The notes below the pieces were generated by a model. The model was not told the DNA's origin. It worked only from the letters and a program-made list of their open reading frames with translations, and did not search any database. From an uncultured Bacilli bacterium (GTDB lineage Bacteria > Bacillota_I > Bacilli_A > RF39 > UBA660), in the NCBI GenBank assembly GCA_947629125.1, contig CANRCO010000078.1:1-5607 (forward strand): a DNA stretch of 5,607 nt. The letters are read 5' to 3'. Both the position numbers and the translations under genes were made by a program. Positions 1-4,087 of this stretch are shown here, in pieces. How positions within the stretch are numbered: position 1 is the first letter of the stretch; each line of letters opens with the position of its first letter.

Positions 1-2
1 CA

Positions 3-422
3 TATCAATATAAAGTTGATTGGACAGCTAGTAGAATGCTTGCTAAATCTAATTATCATATTCATACCGATTCAATTAAAGAAAATATTATTCCTAAATT
101 AACTGAAAAACAAAAACAATATGTGTATGCTGAAGAAGCTGACGTTTTAAATGTTGCTTTATTTGGGATGACTGCAAAAGAATGGCGAGATAAAAATCCT
201 AATATTGAAGGAAATATTCGAGATTATACGGATTTAAAACATTTACTTATTTTATGTAATTTAGAAAATACGAATTCCGAACTTATTAATGATGGTATAA
301 AGCAAAAAGAAAGATTGATAAAACTTAATAATTCAGCTATCAGGCAAATGAAAATATTAGCAAATGATAAATCTATAAAAGAATTAGAAAACTTAAATAA
401 AAAATTAATAGATACTAAATAG
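3..422 (+). CDS. KilA-N domain-containing protein, C-terminal part (5' end outside window)
   Basis: The frame is open from the first bases of the window, so this is the 3' end of a longer gene: 139 codons and a TAG stop. The Met codon at 36 is internal. It has no ribosome binding site, and the codons before it (YQYKVDWTASR) continue the same family-like sequence. From memory, stretches such as NYHIHTDSIKENIIP, EEADVLNVALFGMTAKEWR and GNIRDY match the conserved region downstream of the KilA-N domain in bacterial and prophage KilA-N proteins. KilA-N is a DNA-binding fold spread by large DNA viruses, phages and accessory islands; the DNA-binding domain itself would lie upstream of the window. 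The last 40 or so residues are Lys/Asn/Leu-rich and probably helical. The cellular role is unknown; an accessory or phage-derived origin is inference. Confidence 0.72.
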   Translation, partial: YQYKVDWTASRMLAKSNYHIHTDSIKENIIPKLTEKQKQYVYAEEADVLNVALFGMTAKEWRDKNPNIEGNIRDYTDLKHLLILCNLENTNSELINDGIKQKERLIKLNNSAIRQMKILANDKSIKELENLNKKLIDTK

Positions 423-439
423 TTATGACAATAAAAAAA

Positions 440-474
440 CACACTTGTATATTGGCAAACAATATGCAAGTGTG
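440..474. terminator. 15-bp hairpin downstream of the KilA-N gene, possibly a minus-strand terminator
   Basis: The arms CACACTTGTATATTG (440-454) and CAATATGCAAGTGTG (460-474) pair over 15 positions around a 5-nt loop. The only imperfection is T448/G466, a G-U pair in + strand RNA but an A-C mismatch in minus-strand RNA. The stem starts 18 nt after the stop of the KilA-N gene. There is no T-run after it on the + strand (A6 follows). On the minus strand it is followed directly by seven Ts (complement of 433-439), the layout of an intrinsic terminator for leftward transcription. It could end both directions, or serve as a 3'-stabilising hairpin for the + transcript. Confidence 0.6.
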
Positions 475-540
475 AAAAAATAAATTTTCGTATAATAAAG
501 ATATAGTTAAACAAAATTATTTATTCATTTGTAGTAACAA

Positions 541-705
541 TTAATAAAGAACATCATCTTTTGTATAAGGATTAGTTGTTTCTTTTCCAACATTTCCATT
601 TATTATTTATTTTTCTGATTATTATTTGTAAAATTTACAAATTTATCTTAAAAAATGTAAAATATTAGTATTACCAAATATTTCTATTACTTCATAAGTT
701 GTCAT
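541..705 (-). pseudogene. Possible decayed small gene, about 55 codons, product unrecognised
   Basis: Read on the minus strand from ATG (705-703), one frame gives MTTYEVIEIFGNTNILHFLR and then a TAA. After three further stop codons the same frame resumes as INGNVGKETTNPYTKDDVLY and ends at TAA (543-541). Both ends look like ordinary protein rather than random AT-rich translation. The middle is open in a neighbouring frame (DKFVNFTNNNQKNK), which suggests two compensating small indels in a once continuous gene. A minus-strand terminator-like hairpin (440-474) lies about 66 nt past the stop, where a leftward gene would need it. No clear ribosome binding site is seen before the ATG. I do not recognise the family. 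Chance coding-like sequence remains possible, because AT-rich DNA readily gives Asn/Lys/Ile. Confidence 0.35.
624..642. repeat. 19-nt palindrome, operator-like
   Basis: ATTTGTAAA and TTTACAAAT form perfect 9-nt arms around a single central A (633). The size and symmetry suit a homodimeric repressor, but I cannot match it to a known operator consensus. It lies about 120 bp upstream of the thyX -35 region and within the possible decayed minus-strand gene. In DNA this AT-rich, a palindrome of this length is only moderately unlikely by chance. Confidence 0.3.
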
Positions 706-716
706 ACTTCAAAAGT

Positions 717-746
717 ACATTTGATTTTAAAATCAGATGTTTTTTT
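717..746 (+). terminator. Weak intrinsic terminator or operator-like inverted repeat upstream of thyX
   Basis: ACATTTGATT (717-726) pairs with AATCAGATGT (731-740) around a TTAA loop. It forms a 10-bp stem with one G-U pair and few G-C pairs, and the T-run 740-746 follows on the + strand. This is the layout of an intrinsic terminator and would shield the thyX-tmk operon from upstream transcription, though no intact + strand gene lies directly before it. Because it ends about 15 bp before the thyX -35 hexamer, it could instead be a regulator binding site. Confidence 0.45.
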
Positions 747-760
747 ATAATAAATTTTTC

Positions 761-789
761 TTGTAGTATTTAATTTGTACTGTTATAAT
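761..789 (+). promoter_or_regulatory. Promoter of the thyX-tmk operon (extended -10)
   Basis: The -35 TTGTAG (761-766) is separated by 17 bp from a perfect -10 TATAAT (784-789), which carries the TG extension (TGT, 781-783). This is a housekeeping sigma-A-type promoter. Transcription should start near 796, giving a leader of about 31 nt that contains the thyX ribosome binding site AGGAGA (815-820), 6 nt from the ATG. The leader is too short for a riboswitch. Confidence 0.8.
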
Positions 790-826
790 AAATAACTAGA
801 TTAAAAATTATGTTAGGAGAGAGAAT

Positions 827-2029
827 ATGGAAAATTTAAAAATAAAAGCTGAAATATTACCAAATTATTTTTTAAAGGATGATGGAACTTTTGATAAAGA
901 TGAAGCTCTTAAATTATCTGGTAAAATAGCTGGTGTTTGTTATGATAAAGAAGGATTTAATCATTTAGTTAATGAAGATGTTACAAAAACCATGCGTAGA
1001 GTTGATATGACATTAAACAATGGTCATCATAGTGTTTATGACCATATTCAAATTAATTTTAATTTACAAAATATCCCTAAAATTTTAGCAATGGTACTTA
1101 ATAATGAACATCAATATACAACTAGTGAAAAATCTGCAAGATATACACCTGTTGTAAGACAAGATGGCTCAATTATTACTTTAGATGAAGAAAAACTTTA
1201 TAATAAGTGGCTTAATATATTTAAAGTTAAAATTAAAGAGCAATATGGTTGTATTTATAATGATAATAAAATTCAAAAATTAGCTCAAGAAAATGCTAGA
1301 TATTTAGTAACGGCATTTATGCCAACTCAAATGATTTATTCTACTTCATTTAGACAAATTAATTATATAGCTTCTTGGATACAAAATTATATTGCAAGTG
1401 CTAATAAAAATATAGCTTTTGAAAGGAAATTAGCATCTTCAATGCAAGAATTATTAAATGAATTTGCTGATTTAAATGTTCTTGAAGAAGGTTTAATGAA
1501 AAACGAAAAAAATCGTCATATATCTCTTTTTGGTAAAAATTTAAATCTTCAAGAAGAATATTTTGGTGAGGTTTATTCTACAACTTATAAAGGTTCGATT
1601 GCCCAGCTTGCTCAAGCACATAGACATCGGACACTTAATTATCAAATGGAAATGTTAAAAGATAAAGAATATTTTATTCCTCCAATTATTATGGATGAGA
1701 AAATGTTAGTTAATGAGTGGTTAAATGATATTAAATCAGTTAAAGATGTGACTCCTCAAGGAGAAATGGTTTTAATTAGTGAGAATGGTAACTATAATAA
1801 TTTTATTTTAAAATGTAAAGAAAGATTATGTTCTGCTGCCCAACTTGAAACAATGACTCAAACTAAAAATACGTTATTAAAATATAAAAAAGCTTTAGAA
1901 AAGAAGAATAGTCCTCTTGCTTTAGATATCGAAAAATATTGTCATGGTGCTAGATGTACTTTCCCTGATTTTACTTGTCCAAGTGATTGCCAATTTAAAG
2001 AAGGCAAGACATTAACAAGGAGGATATAG
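827..2029 (+). CDS. thyX: FAD-dependent thymidylate synthase (ThyX type), with two Thy1-like halves
   Basis: Predicted to methylate dUMP to dTMP with methylene-tetrahydrofolate and reduced FAD, in place of ThyA. The start has AGGAGA 6 nt upstream. Residues about 27-205 follow the ThyX pattern: GKIAGVCY (32-39), GHHSVYDH (66-73), then TTSEKSARY (98-106), which aligns with the S-x-N-E-x-S-x-R part of the signature. ENARYLV (155-161) and an FRQINYIASW segment (175-184) follow. The RHR triplet expected near 93-95 is replaced by NEH. A second, similar half follows (about 245-390): HRHRTLNYQ (265-273) restores RHR but lacks the Ser and Arg. NYNNF with ERLCSAAQLETM (332-343) resembles the usual NxRSL...RxCxxAQxEIR block. 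A Cys-bearing tail (372-388) ends it. At 400 aa it is well above the usual 210-260. The dTMP kinase gene directly downstream supports the role. Confidence 0.82.
   Translation: MENLKIKAEILPNYFLKDDGTFDKDEALKLSGKIAGVCYDKEGFNHLVNEDVTKTMRRVDMTLNNGHHSVYDHIQINFNLQNIPKILAMVLNNEHQYTTSEKSARYTPVVRQDGSIITLDEEKLYNKWLNIFKVKIKEQYGCIYNDNKIQKLAQENARYLVTAFMPTQMIYSTSFRQINYIASWIQNYIASANKNIAFERKLASSMQELLNEFADLNVLEEGLMKNEKNRHISLFGKNLNLQEEYFGEVYSTTYKGSIAQLAQAHRHRTLNYQMEMLKDKEYFIPPIIMDEKMLVNEWLNDIKSVKDVTPQGEMVLISENGNYNNFILKCKERLCSAAQLETMTQTKNTLLKYKKALEKKNSPLALDIEKYCHGARCTFPDFTCPSDCQFKEGKTLTRRI
2017..2024 (+). promoter_or_regulatory. Ribosome binding site of tmk inside the end of thyX
   Basis: AAGGAGGA is a near-perfect anti-16S match lying in the last codons of thyX, 5 nt before the tmk ATG. 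The thyX stop TAG (2027-2029) abuts the tmk start, so ribosomes finishing thyX are placed to start tmk and translational coupling is likely. Confidence 0.85.
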
Positions 2030-2698
2030 ATGGCAAAAGGTAAATTAATTGTTATTGAGGGTGCTTGTGATGGAATAGGTAAAACCACTCAATACGAATA
2101 TTTAAGTAAACATTTAGAAAAAGATGGTATTGAAATTGCCAAACACCATTTCCCTTCATATGGAACTTATCAAGCTGAAGCAGTAGAAAAATATTTAAAA
2201 GGTGAGTATGGTCAGCCGAGTGATTTATCGCCATATTTTGTTAATAGTTTATATGCCATTGACCGAGCTGTTACTTGGTATACAGATTTAAAAAAATTAT
2301 ATGAACAAGGACAAACTATTTTATTAGATAGATATACAACTTCTAGTTTAATTTACCAATCAGCATTGATTAGCGATATTGAACAAAAAAAGAAATTTAT
2401 CGATTTTGTTATTGATTTTGAATATAATAAAATTGGTATTAAAAAACCAGATGATGTTATATTTTTATATGCACCATTTGATTTAGTAACTGAATTAAGA
2501 AAAAATCGTCAAGAAAATGAAGGCATTGTTAATGATATTCATGAAAGTAATTTAAATTTCATGAAAAAAGTTTATGAAAGTGCTATGTTTATTGCAGACT
2601 ATCTTTCATGGGAAAAAGTTAAGTGTAATGATGGTAATAAAATGCGAGATATTAATGATATTCATAATGAAATATATAAATTAGTAAGAAGAAAATAA
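2030..2698 (+). CDS. tmk: dTMP (thymidylate) kinase
   Basis: Phosphorylates dTMP to dTDP with ATP in the cytoplasm, the step after thymidylate synthase. The 222-aa length is normal for the family. Residues 6-21 give the beta strand and P-loop, with G17-K18-T19-T20-Q21 at its end. FPSY (41-44) and YLKGEYG (55-61) match the substrate-side segment of Bacillota TMP kinases. AIDRA (76-80) corresponds to the usual AADR helix, and LLDRYTTSS (98-106) is the diagnostic DR(Y/F) motif. An Arg-containing LID region (about 157-165) precedes the C-terminal helices. The oddity is the P-loop: E-G-A-C-D-G-I-G-K-T has five residues between the first Gly and GKT, where canonical E-G-x-D-G-x-G-K-T has four. The gene starts immediately after thyX behind a strong ribosome binding site and is followed by a terminator, so it is the second and last gene of the operon. 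Confidence 0.9.
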   Translation: MAKGKLIVIEGACDGIGKTTQYEYLSKHLEKDGIEIAKHHFPSYGTYQAEAVEKYLKGEYGQPSDLSPYFVNSLYAIDRAVTWYTDLKKLYEQGQTILLDRYTTSSLIYQSALISDIEQKKKFIDFVIDFEYNKIGIKKPDDVIFLYAPFDLVTELRKNRQENEGIVNDIHESNLNFMKKVYESAMFIADYLSWEKVKCNDGNKMRDINDIHNEIYKLVRRK

Positions 2699-2701
2699 AA
2701 A

Positions 2702-2736
2702 AGTTATCTTTAAAAAAGCAATAACTAAATTTTTTT
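2702..2736 (+). terminator. Intrinsic terminator of the thyX-tmk operon
   Basis: AGTTAT (2702-2707) pairs with ATAACT (2721-2726), and an inner CTTT/AAAG pairing is possible. After AAA comes a T7 run (2730-2736). The stem begins 4 nt past the tmk stop. It is AT-rich, but the arrangement is typical. Confidence 0.7.
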
Positions 2737-2782
2737 GCATAAACTATAATGAAAAAAATAAAATTTCTTGCTATTGTCTATA

Positions 2783-2811
2783 TTTTATGATAGAATTATT
2801 TTGTTATAATA
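2783..2811 (+). promoter_or_regulatory. Extended -10 promoter of the membrane-anchored protein gene
   Basis: TGTTATAATA (2802-2811) holds a perfect TATAAT (2805-2810) with the TG extension. The -35 region is poor (TTTTAT at 2783-2788, 16-bp spacer), so recognition probably relies on the extended -10. Transcription should start near 2817, about 27 nt before the ATG at 2844. This placement excludes the in-frame ATG at 2787, which lies upstream of the -10. Confidence 0.7.
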
Positions 2812-2843
2812 CAAAGAGTAAGAATAAAAAGGTGGTGTACTTA

Positions 2844-4010
2844 ATGGATTTTTTATCAAAAATCTATGGTAGTGAGTATTTTGGTGCAGCTTTAGTAGTT
2901 ATTATTATTATTTTAATTGTTTTATTTATTTTATTTTTAGTCCTTGGTAAGAAGGATGAGAAAAAAAGAAATTTAGAAAAGACTCAATCTATGGATAAAG
3001 ACAATATTAATGCGATGGTTGAAGTTAATAAAGAACCAACTGCTTTAGAAGTTCCAGCTCAAGAACCAGCAACTAATGATGAAAATGTAATTGGTAGTGT
3101 AGAAAGTGCTAGTGTTAATAATTTTAGTAATCCAGAATTTAATCCAGTAACAACTCCTAGTAGTGAAGTGGCTACTGAACCAGCAGTTGAAACTCCAGCT
3201 ACAGAACCTGTAGTAGCAGCAGCTCCAGTTAATGAAACCATGCCAGTTAATAATCCTACAGTTGATGCTCCAGCAGTTAATAATTCTGTTGAAAATGCCT
3301 ATAATACTGCAAATGATGCAGCTCAAAATGTAAATAATAATTTTAATGATATAGCAGTTTCAATTAATCAAGAACTTAATGCTATAGATGATTTAAAAGA
3401 AAATAAGGATGCTTTAATTAATAATCAATCAATGGAAAATAATTTAGGTGTAACTTTTGAAAAACCAGATTTAATTGATGAACCAGTTAACTCATTTGCT
3501 GTAGTTGAACCAGTTATTGATACTCCAGCAGCTCCAGTTGAAACACCAGTAGTAGAAAATCAAGTAGCACCAGAACCAGCAGCTAATGCATATGTTGCTC
3601 CAACTAGTACTTATAGTCAAACTCCATATAAACCAACAACTCAATTTAGTTCTGTAAATGTCGCTCCGTCTGCACTAGTTGAACCTGTTGCACCAGTAGC
3701 ACCTACAGAACCAGCTGATGTAGCTTCTAGTTTTATTAATGAACCAATTAATTCCGCAGCTAGCAATATGGAATATAGTGTTAATAATTTTAATACTCCA
3801 GTTAATAATCCAGCTGTAGAAAATGTTACACCAGAAACTCAAACAGAAAATGTAAATCAACCAGTCCAAGAAAGAAAAATGCCAAGTGGATTTGAAATGC
3901 CAATGTTAAATCCTAACTTAGTTAAAGATGATACTCCACAAGTTCAAAAACCAGCAACTGGACCAAGTTTCTCTTTCGAATCTGATGATAGTAATTCATT
4001 TAATATTTAG
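2844..4010 (+). CDS. Unrecognised single-pass membrane protein with a long disordered acidic tail
   Basis: I do not recognise the family. The start ATG at 2844 has AAAGGTGG (2828-2835) 8 nt upstream; an in-frame ATG at 2787 lies before the promoter -10 and is rejected. The 388-aa product begins with a short amphipathic stretch, then one very hydrophobic helix (about 15-34, Ile/Leu/Val-rich), then GKKDEKKR. By the positive-inside rule the N-terminus is outside and the rest is cytoplasmic. The tail is low-complexity, rich in Pro, Ala, Asn, Val, Thr and Glu, with recurring PVNNP, PAVE and PVAP motifs. It has no Cys, Trp or His and only two Arg. A Pro-free, probably helical segment interrupts it at about 149-210. 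The C-terminus has a distinct motif, KMPSGFEMPMLNPNL (345-359), and ends in a Ser/Phe/Asp-rich peptide. Its own promoter and terminator make it monocistronic, just before parE. A ZipA-like scaffold architecture is possible, but no known binding domain is seen. Confidence 0.85.
   Translation: MDFLSKIYGSEYFGAALVVIIIILIVLFILFLVLGKKDEKKRNLEKTQSMDKDNINAMVEVNKEPTALEVPAQEPATNDENVIGSVESASVNNFSNPEFNPVTTPSSEVATEPAVETPATEPVVAAAPVNETMPVNNPTVDAPAVNNSVENAYNTANDAAQNVNNNFNDIAVSINQELNAIDDLKENKDALINNQSMENNLGVTFEKPDLIDEPVNSFAVVEPVIDTPAAPVETPVVENQVAPEPAANAYVAPTSTYSQTPYKPTTQFSSVNVAPSALVEPVAPVAPTEPADVASSFINEPINSAASNMEYSVNNFNTPVNNPAVENVTPETQTENVNQPVQERKMPSGFEMPMLNPNLVKDDTPQVQKPATGPSFSFESDDSNSFNI
3243..3811 (+). repeat. 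Short degenerate repeats inside the disordered tail
   Basis: The 14-mer CCAGTTAATAATCC occurs exactly at 3243-3256 and 3798-3811, with a near copy around 3270-3283 (CCAGCAGTTAATAATTC). Many shorter CCA-GTT/GCA units encode the Pro-Val/Pro-Ala motifs, and Pro is almost always CCA. The repeats are irregular in spacing, which fits slippage and recombination of low-complexity coding sequence rather than a regular tandem array. Confidence 0.6.
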
Positions 4011-4026
4011 TTTAAAATTTACTTAG

Positions 4027-4057
4027 AAGGCCAATTTATTTGGCTTTTATTTTTTTT
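4027..4057 (+). terminator. Intrinsic terminator of the membrane-anchored protein gene
   Basis: AAGGCCAA (4027-4034) pairs with TTGGCTTT (4040-4047), an 8-bp stem with one G-U pair and a TTTAT loop. It runs into TTTTATTTTTTTT (4045-4057). The hairpin begins 17 nt after the TAG stop, and the T-tract ends only 6 bp before the -10 box of the parE promoter. Confidence 0.85.
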
Positions 4058-4070
4058 GTGTGTTATAATA
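4041..4070 (+). promoter_or_regulatory. Extended -10 promoter of parE, giving a very short leader
   Basis: TGTTATAATA (4061-4070) contains a perfect TATAAT (4064-4069) with TG extension. The position expected for the -35 (4041-4046, TGGCTT) lies inside the upstream terminator stem and matches the consensus poorly. Transcription should start near 4076, so the mRNA would begin almost at the ribosome binding site AGGTGA (4077-4082), which is 5 nt from the ATG. The leader would be about 12 nt. Confidence 0.65.
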
Positions 4071-4087
4071 ACTTTTAGGTGAATAAA

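Larger units (their letters stand above)
423..826. other. 404-bp intergenic region without an intact gene
   Basis: No intact protein gene or tRNA is visible on either strand. Going rightward it holds the 440-474 hairpin, a disrupted minus-strand frame at 541-705, a 19-nt palindrome at 624-642, a terminator-like inverted repeat with a T7 run at 717-746, and the thyX promoter and ribosome binding site. Extra TATAAT strings at 491-496 and 746-751 lack a TG extension or a convincing -35 and may be due to the high AT content alone. Confidence 0.7.

Noticed and set aside
36..38. ATG at 36 as the start of the first gene
   Set aside because: There is no ribosome binding site, the frame is open to the window edge, and the preceding residues fit the KilA-N family C-terminal region.
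491..496. TATAAT after the 440-474 hairpin as a promoter
   Set aside because: It has no TG extension, no credible -35 and no intact gene downstream before the 717-746 terminator-like element.
224..514. Minus-strand open frame of 96 codons
   Set aside because: It overlaps the KilA-N gene antisense, is Phe/Ile/Ser-rich as expected from the complement of AT-rich coding sequence, and runs through the 440-474 hairpin.
2052..2234. Minus-strand open frame opposite tmk
   Set aside because: It is antisense to a well-conserved kinase and shows no ribosome binding site or family resemblance.
2787..2843. Upstream in-frame ATG adding 19 residues to the membrane-anchored protein
   Set aside because: It has no ribosome binding site, and the promoter -10 (2805-2810) lies downstream of it. 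The ATG at 2844 has AAAGGTGG 8 nt upstream and directly precedes a coherent membrane helix.
3243..3811. CRISPR-like or tandem repeat array
   Set aside because: The repeats are short, irregularly spaced and in frame within one coding sequence.
3045..3869. Minus-strand open frames opposite the disordered tail (3045-3326, 3059-3241, 3675-3869)
   Set aside because: They are Cys/Trp/Ile-rich or Thr/Ser/Gly-rich mirror images of the CCA/GTT/GCA repeats, with no start signals.
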